Assembly (NCBI GenBank): GCA_034927445.1
Contig: JAYFPZ010000004.1
Location: forward strand, 53,233-117,232
From: PHAA01 sp034927445
Lineage (GTDB): Bacteria > Bacillota > Syntrophomonadia > Syntrophomonadales > Syntrophomonadaceae
DNA length: 64,000 nt
Direction: 5' to 3'
Numbering within the stretch: the first letter of the stretch is position 1; the number at the start of each line of letters is the position of its first letter. A program made the translations under genes and the position numbers. Below the pieces are notes generated by a model. The model was not told where the DNA came from and did no database searches. It worked only from the letters and a program-made list of their open reading frames with translations. This document shows positions 8,121-16,685 of this stretch, in pieces.

Positions 8121-8152
8121 AAAAAATACCGGAGCTTTTAAAACTCCGGTAT
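8121..8152 (-). terminator. Terminator of the stalk-domain gene
   Basis: On the minus strand AATACCGGAGTTTTAAAAGCTCCGGTATT (in + orientation from 8124) folds into a 10-bp stem followed by TTTTTT. Nearly the same 37-bp sequence recurs after tRNA-Val at 9205-9242. Confidence 0.88.
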
Positions 8153-8220
8153 TACTGCTTTCAGTATGCTCAAGCTTATCTTATGGGAACGCCTATTTTT
8201 CTCAAATTTTATTAATCCAA

Positions 8221-8964
8221 TTATTGCAGATTAAACCAAACTCCGCCCGAACCGTCATATTGCAGACCAAATGCCGCCTTGGGATTGGTATCATCCTGAT
8301 TGACTTTGAAAGTGATATATCCCTCATGTTCAGCCCCGGGATAAAGCTCTGAACTCAGAGCCGGCTCAGGTTCAACCACACTGACAAACTGATTGTATTT
8401 AACATATGAACCTGAATAAAGCTGGAAGAGAGCTTCATTCAAATTCAGGCTTGTTTCTCCTGAAGAAGATATTAAATTAACTTTAACCTTGGCCAGGATG
8501 TATTCTTCCTTGTCCCCGGGAGCACTGTTGAACATGTTAGCCGATTTAATCATATCCCAGGCCTGGGAGCCTCTAATTGTTTTCGTAACGGTAATATCGG
8601 CAACATATGAATTACCCAGACTGCTATATGTTACTCTCTGGGCCACGCCCAAGGGAGCAGGATTTAGTCTGCTATAGCCTGCATTGGGCTGACTGCTGCT
8701 GCCCTTGTCATTTATGTTGGCTGTATTTGTCGTTCCGTCCCAAACCACATCTTTGCCTAACATGGTAGCAATTGCGGATAAAGGTACATAAGTCCTTTCA
8801 TTATACACGATGTTGTCAGCATTAACTGTTTGTCCATTCACTTTAATATTAATCGAATTGAACAACACACTTATGTTCTGGTAACCGCCGCTTGCCAAGG
8901 CCACTCCCGATAACATCATGGTGATAATAACCCCGGCAATAAAACCTCGTATTTCTTTTTTCAT
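8221..8964 (-). CDS. Secreted stalk-domain protein (copper amine oxidase N-terminal-like) with Ig-like C-terminus
   Basis: 247 residues from an ATG at 8964; GGGAGG lies 6 nt before it, and the longer frame would start inside that site. A signal peptide (MKKEIRGFIAG then hydrophobic to ALASGG) is followed by the short repeat-like stalk domain (VNGQTVNADNIVYNERTYVP, LGKDVVWD) at about 30-85. The C-terminal 140 residues have the beta-rich look of DUF4352/telokin-like domains (EEYILAKVKVNL, HEGYITFKV). It is exported and probably cell-surface. No enzyme motif is present. It stands alone with its own terminator. Confidence 0.75.
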   Translation of the reverse strand: MKKEIRGFIAGVIITMMLSGVALASGGYQNISVLFNSINIKVNGQTVNADNIVYNERTYVPLSAIATMLGKDVVWDGTTNTANINDKGSSSQPNAGYSRLNPAPLGVAQRVTYSSLGNSYVADITVTKTIRGSQAWDMIKSANMFNSAPGDKEEYILAKVKVNLISSSGETSLNLNEALFQLYSGSYVKYNQFVSVVEPEPALSSELYPGAEHEGYITFKVNQDDTNPKAAFGLQYDGSGGVWFNLQ

Positions 8965-9204
8965 TTCAATCCTCCCTAACATTTTAGTACTTATTTAGAA
9001 TTAGATTCGTTTATTAATATACTAAAATTTAATATTCGTCCTATTAAATAAAAATTCCTGCCCAAATATTTATTTTCATGGTAAATTGTGGGCAGTATAT
9101 GAATTGCTCGGCATTACTTAGGTGATTATCCCGATAATTTTTATATTTAATATCTACCTGAAATTACTGGTGACAATTTGGTGAATAATTACCAAATTCA
9201 GCAT

Positions 9205-9238
9205 AAAAAAATACCGGAGCTTTTAAAACTCCAGTATT
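9205..9238 (-). terminator. Terminator of tRNA-Val, near-copy of the one at 8121
   Basis: The same hairpin as at 8121-8152 with a single change in the stem (CTCCAG for CTCCGG on the + strand), followed by seven T on the minus strand. Identity extends through TATTACTGC, so the two form a direct repeat of about 37 bp flanking the stalk-domain gene. Confidence 0.85.
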
Positions 9239-9250
9239 ACTGCGTTTTTA

Positions 9251-9325
9251 TGGTGGGTCGTACAAGATTCGAACTTGTGGCTTCTTCCGCGTCAAGGAAG
9301 CACTCTACCTCTGAGTTAACGACCC
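9251..9325 (-). tRNA. tRNA-Val (anticodon GAC)
   Basis: A complete cloverleaf of 75 nt: acceptor GGGTCGT/ACGACCC, D loop with GG, anticodon stem CTTCC/GGAAG with loop TTGACGC (anticodon GAC), T stem ACAAG/CTTGT with TTCGAAT, discriminator A and encoded CCA. It reads GUC and GUU codons. It is a single tRNA gene with its own promoter and terminator. Confidence 0.98.
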
Positions 9326-9336
9326 ATGTATCCCAT

Positions 9337-9365
9337 ATTATATATTGGCGGCGGGAATTAGTAAA
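9337..9365 (-). promoter_or_regulatory. Promoter of tRNA-Val
   Basis: On the minus strand TTTACT, 17 nt, TATAAT, with the mature tRNA starting 11 nt downstream of the -10 box. Confidence 0.75.
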
Positions 9366-9517
9366 GTCTGCAATTTAATCCATGCCTTTTTTTAGGTTTA
9401 CTGCTCCAACCAACAGCTTATGCACATAATCGAGCCGCTAACTCAATATACCTTTAGAAGAATTATTTTTTCGACAAGCGCAAGCGTGCCGGTCGAATAC
9501 TAAAGAGGTGGGTATAC

Positions 9518-10264
9518 TTGATATTGCTTTTTAGGAAAAGAACCCTGGCTTTTATCTTTACCGGCATATTTCTGCTGGGCTTCGGGACTTTCAATGTTGC
9601 CCTGCATCCCAACATGGACCAATGGAAGCAGGAGAAACTGGTGATTACCCAGGTTAAAACCCAGCAAAAGGCTGTGGCTCTGACCTTTGACGATGGTCCC
9701 GATCCGGCCCGGACGCCGGTGGTACTGGCAAATCTGCAAAAACATAATGTCCACGCCACTTTTTTTGTAGTAGGTAACCGGGCTGAAAAATATCCGGAAC
9801 TGCTGCAGCAGATAGCGGCTCAAGGCCATGAAATTGCCAATCATAGTTACACTCACAATTATGCTGCATTCCAGAGCAACAAAGCTGAAGTCTTCCAGGA
9901 AGAAATAGATAAAACCAACTCTATCATTAAAAATCTGACCGCGCAGACCCCCAGCCTTTTTCGTCCGCCGGGAGGATATCTTTCCGACAGTTTAGTCGAG
10001 TTTACCAAGCAAAACCAGATAACGATCGCTTACTGGAGCTGGCAGCAGGACAGCAAGGACTGGAAAGTCGGCAACAGCAGCTCCTCTATCGCCAGTCATA
10101 TTATTCAGCATATCCAGCCCGGTCAGATAATCCTTCTGCACGATGGGGGCGATAACGGCCTGCAGACGGCCCAGGCCGTAGATATGCTATTGACGCAGCT
10201 TATGGATGAGGGTTATCAATTCATTACCATGAGCGAATTAATTAAATTGGGCGATAAGGAATAA
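9518..10264 (+). CDS. Polysaccharide deacetylase (NodB domain), membrane-anchored
   Basis: 248 residues. An N-terminal hydrophobic segment (residues 7-30) anchors or exports the protein. The NodB deacetylase domain has motif 1 TFDDGPD with the catalytic Asp and metal Asp, motif 2 HEIANHSYTH with the metal His pair, motif 3 RPPGGY and the late LLHDGG. It should remove N-acetyl groups from peptidoglycan or a related polymer outside the membrane. The start is TTG with GAGGTG upstream. It is followed after 58 nt by a second deacetylase, pdaB-like. Confidence 0.9.
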   Translation: MILLFRKRTLAFIFTGIFLLGFGTFNVALHPNMDQWKQEKLVITQVKTQQKAVALTFDDGPDPARTPVVLANLQKHNVHATFFVVGNRAEKYPELLQQIAAQGHEIANHSYTHNYAAFQSNKAEVFQEEIDKTNSIIKNLTAQTPSLFRPPGGYLSDSLVEFTKQNQITIAYWSWQQDSKDWKVGNSSSSIASHIIQHIQPGQIILLHDGGDNGLQTAQAVDMLLTQLMDEGYQFITMSELIKLGDKE

Positions 10265-10322
10265 AGCGCGTTTTGAGGAAATAAAAATATATAAATTTGA
10301 CAAAGGGGGGTGAAATTAGATA

Positions 10323-11048
10323 ATGCCGAGAATTTTTGGGTTTTATGAGCTCCGGCCCGGAACCAAGGTCGTAATTATTGCCGCCTTAGTACTAGTCCTT
10401 CTGACCAGCAGCGTAGTGTATGTTCAGGCATATCACAAATTAAAGCCGATTTATGAAGTGAAAACCGATAAGAAAATAGTAGCCCTTACCTTCGATATAA
10501 GCTGGGGCAACAATACTCCACTGCCGGTAATAGACATCCTGAAAAATAACGGAATAAAGGCTACCTTTTTTCTATCCGGCCCCTGGGTAAAACAATATCC
10601 CGACATTCCCAAAAGAATTCAGGCGGATGGACATGAGATAGGCAGCCACGGATATCGTCATATTAATTTGAGTAATCTCAGCAAAACCGAGATTAAAGAT
10701 GAACTGATGAAAGCGCATAATAACATTAAAGAAGTGACCGGAATCGAAGCCAACCTGATCAGAACTCCCAACGGAGATTACAATGATCAGGTTATCGAAG
10801 CTGCCCATGAAAGCAACTATGAAGTGATACAATGGGGAACCGACAGCCTGGACTGGATGAATCCCGGGGTCAATAATATCGTGGACCGAGTAACCAAGCG
10901 GGTCCATCCCGGAGACATCATACTTATGCATGCCAGTGATACCTGTAAACAGACAACCGAAGCCCTGCCTGCCGTAATTCAGAATTTAAAAAATCAGGGA
11001 TATGAATTTGTAACCGTCTCTGAACTGCTGAAAGCGGCCCAGCAATAG
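10323..11048 (+). CDS. pdaB: PdaB-type polysaccharide deacetylase (sporulation)
   Basis: 241 residues with an N-terminal membrane segment (residues 16-36) and a NodB domain. Motif 1 is TFDISWGN rather than TFDDGP, the hallmark of the PdaB/YbaN group needed for spore maintenance in Bacillus. Motif 2 is HEIGSHGYRH, motif 3 RTPNGDY, and the final motif LMHAS. GGGGGGTG precedes the ATG. It probably forms a two-gene unit with the preceding deacetylase and ends at a strong terminator. Function in sporulation is inferred from the family. Confidence 0.88.
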   Translation: MPRIFGFYELRPGTKVVIIAALVLVLLTSSVVYVQAYHKLKPIYEVKTDKKIVALTFDISWGNNTPLPVIDILKNNGIKATFFLSGPWVKQYPDIPKRIQADGHEIGSHGYRHINLSNLSKTEIKDELMKAHNNIKEVTGIEANLIRTPNGDYNDQVIEAAHESNYEVIQWGTDSLDWMNPGVNNIVDRVTKRVHPGDIILMHASDTCKQTTEALPAVIQNLKNQGYEFVTVSELLKAAQQ

Positions 11049-11060
11049 GCAAAAAAATAG

Positions 11061-11098
11061 GGAGCCATTTAAGCTTCGTCCTTAAATGGCTCCTTTTT
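11061..11098 (+). terminator. Strong terminator after pdaB (can work both ways)
   Basis: GGAGCCATTTAAG/CTTAAATGGCTCC is a perfect 13-bp stem followed by TTTTT. On the other strand the hairpin is followed by CTATTTTTTT, so it may also end transcription of the small minus-strand gene. Confidence 0.93.
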
Positions 11099-11177
11099 AC
11101 TGCCGGTCGGTTTCATCTTCATCTATGTGTTCCAACCCGATTTCCCTTAAAATCTCGTCTATTAAGTTTTTATCCAC
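11097..11177 (-). CDS. Small acidic protein, 26 aa, unknown
   Basis: GTG start with AAAGGAGG 8 nt upstream. It encodes MDKNLIDEILREIG followed by LEHIDEDETDRQ, an amphipathic helix with an acidic tail. The stop codon touches the T-run of the pdaB terminator. I do not recognise a family. The strong ribosome site is the main support; it may be a real small protein or a leader peptide with no gene behind it. Confidence 0.45.
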   Translation of the reverse strand: MDKNLIDEILREIGLEHIDEDETDRQ

Positions 11178-11310
11178 GGTTACTCCCTCCTTTCACTTAG
11201 TTCTTTTATAACCCTGAGGTTATTTTACTCTTTAAGTGTTGCATTTAGAACAACATCGTATTAAAAAATCGTAATTATTTATCAAGATTTGGTTAAAAAG
11301 GCGTTTCACC

Positions 11311-12231
11311 CTAGGCAGAGGAAATGTCCACGTACCTGCCGTCGGCAGTCTTGCCTGCCCGCCCCATTCGCATCAGGCGCTCCAGGTGTTTAATTATCAT
11401 CATCTTGTAGGAAAAGAGCGTGTATTCATTCCGCTCCCATTCGTTAATGATTTGCTGTCCGGCAATTTCGTCAATTGTTCTCGGTTCCGCAATATACTTT
11501 AAAATCTTGGCTTCTCGGGCGAAAGCAATCTGGAGATACTGCGCGAATAACTCATCGATCCCGGAATCTATCACCCGTCGGTGTGAGGTTACCAACAACT
11601 GGGGTTTTAGGGATATCAACCGGCGTATCGAATTTATCAAATCATCCAAATCGCAGGATTCCCCTCCATACCACGGCCCCCGCATAGATAGATCCAGGTC
11701 GCCGGAAAACAGGATTCTCTCCCGGGGAAAGAAAAAAGCATAATGACCGGGTGAATGTCCCGGGGTATGCACGGCGATGAAAGAGGTGGCGCCAGTGGCA
11801 AATATCGAGCCATCAACAAAAACCGAATCTATGTTTATGGGCTGAAAACCAAGATGGGCCGGTATGTCTTGGGGCAGGTTTACTTTTTCCCATCTGCTTT
11901 GGAAGGGGGTACCCATTAATTCCGGCCAGCGGGGATATCCCACGGATTTGATATACTCCGCCTCATCCAGCAGTATAGCTAATTCCTCCTGCCCGGCCAT
12001 GATTTTGGCATGCTTAAAGAAACTCACCCCATTGATATGATCAAAATGGCTGTGGGTTAACAGCAGCAGCTTTATATCCTCCATTGGAATTTGGGCATAG
12101 GCTCTGCCCCCGGCCCCGGCATCAATTATTGCCTTTTCCGCATCATCAATAAACAATGAGTTGCTGTATGGAAACATGGATTTGGCTTCAGGCCTTACCA
12201 GCTTGATTTGTTTGGTCAACTCAATAATCAC
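11311..12231 (-). CDS. Metallo-beta-lactamase-fold hydrolase
   Basis: 306 residues. The MBL metal motif is THSHFDH near residue 58, followed by HTPGHSPGH (about 151) and FSGDLDL with the bridging Asp, and a late TSHRRV His. A C-terminal extension of 80 residues (HLERLMRMGRAGK) looks like a winged-helix tail, as in glyoxalase II-like and LACTB2-like MBL proteins. The substrate cannot be told. It starts at GTG with a weak ribosome site. It lies downstream of, and separated by a terminator from, an acidic protein gene. Confidence 0.85.
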   Translation of the reverse strand: MIIELTKQIKLVRPEAKSMFPYSNSLFIDDAEKAIIDAGAGGRAYAQIPMEDIKLLLLTHSHFDHINGVSFFKHAKIMAGQEELAILLDEAEYIKSVGYPRWPELMGTPFQSRWEKVNLPQDIPAHLGFQPINIDSVFVDGSIFATGATSFIAVHTPGHSPGHYAFFFPRERILFSGDLDLSMRGPWYGGESCDLDDLINSIRRLISLKPQLLVTSHRRVIDSGIDELFAQYLQIAFAREAKILKYIAEPRTIDEIAGQQIINEWERNEYTLFSYKMMIIKHLERLMRMGRAGKTADGRYVDISSA

Positions 12232-12261
12232 CGGTTCACCCGCTTCGGACTGATTTGTAAA

Positions 12262-12287
12262 AGAAAGTCCGGGTATAAGCCCGGACT
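12262..12287 (-). terminator. Terminator between the acidic protein gene and the MBL gene
   Basis: On the minus strand AGTCCGGG/CCCGGACT (8-bp stem, 6-nt loop) followed by TTCTTTT. Confidence 0.8.
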
Positions 12288-12300
12288 CTAATTCATCCCA

Positions 12301-12693
12301 TTAATCCAACTTATCAATCATTTCCAGTATCATATCAAAGAAATAATTCATATCGTCGATGTCGTTAACTCCAGCCTTGAAACCAATTTCGGGGAACCTC
12401 CCCGGACCATTTATCTTGACGTTTACCAAATACATGGCTTGGTCGATTTCTTCTTCCGCACTATCCAGATCCATTTCATCCCAATCTCCCTCAGGTATAT
12501 CTTCACTCATTTTGGGAGTTACCGTTGTGATTGATTCATCACTGTTTTCTATAATCTGAGAGACAATCCACATTACATCAGTAAGGCTCATGCCCAATTC
12601 CTCGCTCAGATGTACGATTTCATTGGCAACCGGGGTTATTTTCAATAAGTCGGAAAGATTAACCGGATCGCCCTTACCCCATCTGTTTTTCAT
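12301..12693 (-). CDS. Acidic hypothetical protein
   Basis: 130 residues from ATG 12693, chosen because GGAGGTG lies 7 nt before it; a TTG two codons earlier is less likely. The protein is rich in Asp and Glu (an acidic stretch at about 62-85, GDWDEMDLDSAEEEID) and ends in an aromatic-rich helix. There is no signal peptide or membrane segment. I do not recognise a family. Confidence 0.75.
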   Translation of the reverse strand: MKNRWGKGDPVNLSDLLKITPVANEIVHLSEELGMSLTDVMWIVSQIIENSDESITTVTPKMSEDIPEGDWDEMDLDSAEEEIDQAMYLVNVKINGPGRFPEIGFKAGVNDIDDMNYFFDMILEMIDKLD

Positions 12694-12989
12694 AAACAAT
12701 CACCTCCGCATCTATTTGCCCCAGCTATATTAAGTTTTTTCCTGCACCAATTCCTGCCATATTTCATCTGCAGCGGTATCAAGCCATAATTAATTGTACT
12801 CTCATTAAATAAATTATATGTGAACCGGACCCGAAAAAACAATTCATTTTAACGACTATCCTGATTCCGCAGGAAAATCCAGTAAAAATGATGCCAAAAT
12901 ACTTACCTGCAGATTCTACACTATAACACGAAAATGCAGTCATTGCAAATTTTAGATTGATCTGTGCGATCCTGTACGACTTGTAAATA
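12694..12989. other. Divergent intergenic region without a gene
   Basis: About 300 bp, AT-rich, between two divergent genes. It holds the ribosome site of the acidic protein gene at one end and the transporter promoter at the other. I see no RNA gene or repeat in it. Confidence 0.6.
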
Positions 12990-13017
12990 TTGACTTATTT
13001 TTTCCCAAGTCTATACT
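12990..13017 (+). promoter_or_regulatory. Promoter of the EamA transporter gene
   Basis: TTGACT, 16 nt, TATACT, about 45 nt before the start codon. Good match to sigma-A. Confidence 0.72.
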
Positions 13018-13062
13018 GAACTGAGTAATCTATATTACGAATCAACGCTCAGAGGTTATGTC

Positions 13063-13947
13063 ATGTTTAATGCTTCCAAGGAAATGAAAGGTTCAGTCTT
13101 TATTTTGGGCTCGGCATTTATGTACGCCACCCTGCCGGTCTTGGTAAAGCTGGCTTATTCCGCCGGGCTGGGTCCCAGCAGCACCCTGCTTTTGCGCTAT
13201 GTATTCTCTTTCCTGTTATTGGCCTTTTTCCTCAAGTTCGTAAAAAATGACCGGGTTCTAACCATTACCCCTACGGTTATAGCTCAGGGTGCATTTCTGA
13301 CCGTATCCGGATTATTTTATTTTCTGGCTTTAAATACTCTGGCAGCCGGCTTAACTACGGTAATTTTTTTCATCCATCCGGTGCTGGTCGCCCTTTTAAG
13401 CATCCTGGTATTTAAGGAGAGATTAAGTCCGCCGGTTTTTATCGGTTTGGCCCTGGCTGTTGGCGGGGTTGCTTTAATTTCAGGTCTGGTCGGGGGGGCG
13501 CCGGCACTTGACCCCAAGGGTATGTTTTTTGCCCTTCTGGCCTGCATTTGCTACAGTTTTTATGGCCTGTTGGGTCAGAAAACCGTAACGCAGGGCAATC
13601 CCTTCTCTTTAACGGCTTCTCTGTCATTAATTGCCGTAATAATAATCGTCCCGGTGTATCACAACAGTCTGGGTTTTCTGATTGCACTAACCTCTACCCA
13701 ATTGTTGGTTACCCTGCTTATGGCTGTATTTAACACCCTGCTGGCAGTGCTTTTGTTCTTGAAAGGGGTTCAGAATATAGGAGCCGCCCGGGCTACTTTG
13801 ATCAGTACGGCCGAACCCGTATTTTGTCTGCTGATGGCTTACCTGATTTTAGGAGAGACTCTGTCCGGCCTGGAAGTTACCGGGGCGCTTATGGTTTTTG
13901 CCAGTATGATGCTGGCCGTCTTCTCCCGCCATCAACCCCGGGGTTAA
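13063..13947 (+). CDS. EamA-family (DMT) transporter
   Basis: 294 residues with ten predicted membrane helices in two EamA repeats (about 10-140 and 150-290). Typical features are PVLVKLAY near the start, the helix-4 block FYFLALNTLAAGLTTVIFF and a late TAEPVFCLLMAYLILGE. Such proteins export or import small metabolites, often amino acids; the substrate is unknown. It is monocistronic with its own promoter and converges with the ABC transporter operon. Confidence 0.88.
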   Translation: MFNASKEMKGSVFILGSAFMYATLPVLVKLAYSAGLGPSSTLLLRYVFSFLLLAFFLKFVKNDRVLTITPTVIAQGAFLTVSGLFYFLALNTLAAGLTTVIFFIHPVLVALLSILVFKERLSPPVFIGLALAVGGVALISGLVGGAPALDPKGMFFALLACICYSFYGLLGQKTVTQGNPFSLTASLSLIAVIIIVPVYHNSLGFLIALTSTQLLVTLLMAVFNTLLAVLLFLKGVQNIGAARATLISTAEPVFCLLMAYLILGETLSGLEVTGALMVFASMMLAVFSRHQPRG

Positions 13948-13961
13948 AAGAGCGAACATAG

Positions 13962-14018
13962 GGACAGGTACCTGGTTCATCTTTCAAAAAATTTTAGGAG
14001 GTAACCAAGGTACCCGTC
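13962..14018. repeat. Imperfect inverted repeat between convergent genes
   Basis: GGACAGGTACCTGGTT (13962-13977) and AACCAAGGTACCCGTC (14003-14018) are inverted copies with two mismatches and a one-base shift. It may be a two-way terminator (no strong T-run) or a small dispersed palindromic repeat. Confidence 0.5.
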
Positions 14019-14039
14019 AGACTGTTCATGTTCATGCTA

Positions 14040-14750
14040 TCATTGAGTCACCAGCCGATAAATCTCCATTTCTACCTGACGGAGGTCTTCGCGGTTAAGC
14101 TGGCGTTGTTTATGCGGTATGGGGTTGCGGATAATACCTTTAACCGCTCCCGGTCTTTCTTTCAGAACATAAATGTCTTCACCGAGCAGCAAGGCCTCAT
14201 CAATATCATGCGTGACAAAAAATACACTTCGATGATCCAACCGCCATATATCTATAAAAGCATGCATTAGAGCAGTTTTCAACTGCAGATCAAGCCCCTT
14301 AAAAGGCTCATCCATCAATAGGATATCAGCCGGGTAGGCAAAGGCCCGGGCGATTGCCACCCTTTGCTTCATGCCCCCGCTGAGCTGGCCGGGATAATAA
14401 TTCCTAAAATCCGCCAGGCCGACCATATCAACATAGCGATTTATGACCTCCAGCCTTGGCCCTGGGTGAAGTTTGTCTTTTAAAACAAAATCGATATTTT
14501 CCTCGACCGTTTTCCAGGGCAACAGGCGGGTCTCCTGAAACAGATAGCTGATGGTTTTACCCGTAAATCCCGACAATTCACCCTGGTCGGGGGGAAAGAC
14601 CCCGGAGATTATGTTAAGCAAAGTGGTCTTGCCGCACCCGGAAGGCCCCAGGATGCAGATCAGCTTATGTTCTTCCACGTTCATGTTCAGGTCTTTCAGG
14701 ACGTATAAGTCTCCGAACTTCTTATGGATATTGCTCAGAATAAAACTCAT
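14040..14750 (-). CDS. ABC transporter ATPase, NitT/TauT/SsuB type
   Basis: 236 residues from ATG 14750; the open frame runs further upstream but only inside the permease gene. Walker A is GPSGCGKTT, Q-loop FQETRLLPW, signature LSGGMKQR, Walker B ILLMDEPF and switch His THDIDEA. It powers an importer with the next two genes. The start lies 4 nt after the permease stop. Confidence 0.93.
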   Translation of the reverse strand: MSFILSNIHKKFGDLYVLKDLNMNVEEHKLICILGPSGCGKTTLLNIISGVFPPDQGELSGFTGKTISYLFQETRLLPWKTVEENIDFVLKDKLHPGPRLEVINRYVDMVGLADFRNYYPGQLSGGMKQRVAIARAFAYPADILLMDEPFKGLDLQLKTALMHAFIDIWRLDHRSVFFVTHDIDEALLLGEDIYVLKERPGAVKGIIRNPIPHKQRQLNREDLRQVEMEIYRLVTQ

Positions 14751-14754
14751 AATT

Positions 14755-15507
14755 TTAACCCCACGTCTTGAATCTGGTTTCCAGAGCTGTAAGCAGGTAT
14801 TCAAAAATAAAGCTGATTAAAATGGTGACCACCGTCCAAGCGAAAACCCGGGCGGTTTCCAGATCAATCTTGGCAATTATCAGGTTGGTGCCTATGGCAA
14901 AATGAGGCTGGCTCAAAATTTCCGCCGCAATGATAACTTTCCAGGTAATACCCATCGCATTGGAGGCGCCTGCGAGCAGATAGGGCAGTATTGAAGGGAT
15001 ATACAGCTCCAGCGCGATTCGCCTGGTTTGTACTCTGTAGGTACGTGCCATTTCCAGCAATTGCTGATCGACATTCTTGATCCCGGCCAGTACATTGCTG
15101 TATATGATTGGGAATATCATAAGAAAGGTAACAAATATGGGGACGATATCGGTTTGAAACCAGATTATGGCCAGGATAATTACGGACATAACCGGTATGG
15201 TGCGAATAACCGTTATCCACGGCTGCAGCAGCCAGTAAACCGGAGCGCTGAATCCGGCCAAAAATCCCAGCAAGATACCCAGGGTGCAGGATATGAAAAA
15301 CCCCAGCAGGCCGCGGCCGATGGTCAAACCCACCGAAGGCCAGAAATTTTCGGTCTGCACTACCGCCCACATTTTGACCAAGGTTACTTCCGGCGACGGC
15401 AGGATCAATTCCTGATGCCAGTATAGAGCAAACAGCTTCCATACCAGTAAAAGCACCAGTATGGAAGCCGCAGTGAGCAGCCTATTTTTGGTAGTAGAAT
15501 TTAGCAT
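14755..15507 (-). CDS. ABC transporter permease, SsuC/TauC type
   Basis: 250 residues, about six membrane helices, with the BPD_transp_1 EAA loop near 165-190 (ARTYRVQTRRIALELYIP, then LAGASNAMG). Family members import sulfonates, taurine, nitrate or thiamine precursors; the substrate cannot be read from the permease. It overlaps the binding-protein gene by 26 nt, with AGGAGG inside that gene, which suggests coupled translation. Confidence 0.92.
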   Translation of the reverse strand: MLNSTTKNRLLTAASILVLLLVWKLFALYWHQELILPSPEVTLVKMWAVVQTENFWPSVGLTIGRGLLGFFISCTLGILLGFLAGFSAPVYWLLQPWITVIRTIPVMSVIILAIIWFQTDIVPIFVTFLMIFPIIYSNVLAGIKNVDQQLLEMARTYRVQTRRIALELYIPSILPYLLAGASNAMGITWKVIIAAEILSQPHFAIGTNLIIAKIDLETARVFAWTVVTILISFIFEYLLTALETRFKTWG

Positions 15508-16480
15508 CGGGTAGTTTGCCTCCTATAGAATCAGGAGAAAAGTCCAGAAGTACCTGCAGGAATTTCTCTACCGATGGTTTCGCCTCCATGGCGCTCATAT
15601 ACCGCAGGTTGCACCTGGGAATGGCGGCGGCGGCTACATCAGCCGGAATGCCGATATCCTGTTTCTTAATCAATTCCCCTGCCTCTGCCGGGTTTTTATT
15701 TACCCAATCGATGGAGTTGGCATATTCCTGCAGAAATTTGGTCATTACTTCCGGATTTTGGCTGGCAAAATCCGCCTTGACCACCAGGCAGGTCTGGGCA
15801 AAGGGAACCTCAGCCCCATTTAAACGGGTCCATTCTTTTTGCAGGTCCAAAGCTATTTTGGCATCCTGGTTCTTGCTTAGAACGGTTGAAACCCAGGGTT
15901 CAGGCAATACACTGATTTTGCTGCTGCCGGTAATAAATAGCTGAGCCTGTTCGACCGGGCTGGCGATATATTTTAAGGTCGCATCTTTATCCGGATTAAT
16001 TCCGTTTTTATTGAGCAGATACCTGAATACTACATCCGCCGCTGATCCCTGCGATGAACTGTCAATCTGCTTGCCTTTGAGATCTGCCCAGCTATTGATG
16101 GCAGCCCCATTGGTTACCACATACATTACGCCCCAGGTATTCATGGCCGCCAGTTGATAAGCAACTCCCTTGTTATATAATTTGGCAGCCAGGTTGGTAG
16201 GAATGGTAGCAATATCAATTTCCCCGGTCAGCAGTTTGGCGCTAAGGGTATCGGGGGTTTGTTCAATTACATATTCAGCCTTGACATTATCACCCAGAGC
16301 TGGCTGGGCGTCCATCATCTTTATCATTCCGACCGCCGTTGGCCCTCGTAAAACTGCGACCTTAAAATTAACTGCTGCTGGTGCAGCCTGCTCATCACTT
16401 TCTTTCCGGGCAGAAGAACAACCGGTAACTGACAACATGAATAAAGCCAGGATCAACCATACCAACAGATTTCTTTTCAT
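15482..16480 (-). CDS. ABC transporter substrate-binding lipoprotein (NitT/TauT family)
   Basis: 332 residues from ATG 16480 (GAAAGGGGC upstream); the longer frame has no ribosome site. Signal peptide with lipobox SVTGCSS gives a lipid-anchored protein at the outer face of the membrane. The mature part is a type 2 periplasmic-binding fold (VLRGPTAVGMIKM, DIATIPTNLAAKLYNKG, WADLKGKQI). It is the first gene of a three-gene importer. The ligand is unknown. It is divergent from aroA. Confidence 0.9.
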   Translation of the reverse strand: MKRNLLVWLILALFMLSVTGCSSARKESDEQAAPAAVNFKVAVLRGPTAVGMIKMMDAQPALGDNVKAEYVIEQTPDTLSAKLLTGEIDIATIPTNLAAKLYNKGVAYQLAAMNTWGVMYVVTNGAAINSWADLKGKQIDSSSQGSAADVVFRYLLNKNGINPDKDATLKYIASPVEQAQLFITGSSKISVLPEPWVSTVLSKNQDAKIALDLQKEWTRLNGAEVPFAQTCLVVKADFASQNPEVMTKFLQEYANSIDWVNKNPAEAGELIKKQDIGIPADVAAAAIPRCNLRYMSAMEAKPSVEKFLQVLLDFSPDSIGGKLPDAKFYYQK

Positions 16481-16600
16481 TTCTTTGCCCCTTTCTTCAC
16501 AAGAATTATTTTCCTGCTTAATATTCTGTACCCTGTCCGGATTTCCCTTTAATAAATTGCCGTCGGCAACCTTTATTTTTAAGCAGAGCGCATACTCCAT

Positions 16601-16628
16601 TTGGTTTTTTGGTTTTTTCATATATAAT
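16601..16628 (+). promoter_or_regulatory. Probable aroA promoter
   Basis: TTGGTT, 16 nt, TATAAT, about 57 nt upstream of the aroA start. The -10 is perfect; the -35 lies in a T-rich run, so its exact place is uncertain. Confidence 0.55.
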
Positions 16629-16685
16629 AATGAACTATACCCAGCCAGCAACCTTATTACAGGATATATGGGGTGAGCAATATAA

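Noticed and set aside
12620..12770. 25-residue frame whose stop overlaps the ATG of the acidic protein gene (possible leader peptide)
   Set aside because: No ribosome site and no special codon content; overlap is likely chance.
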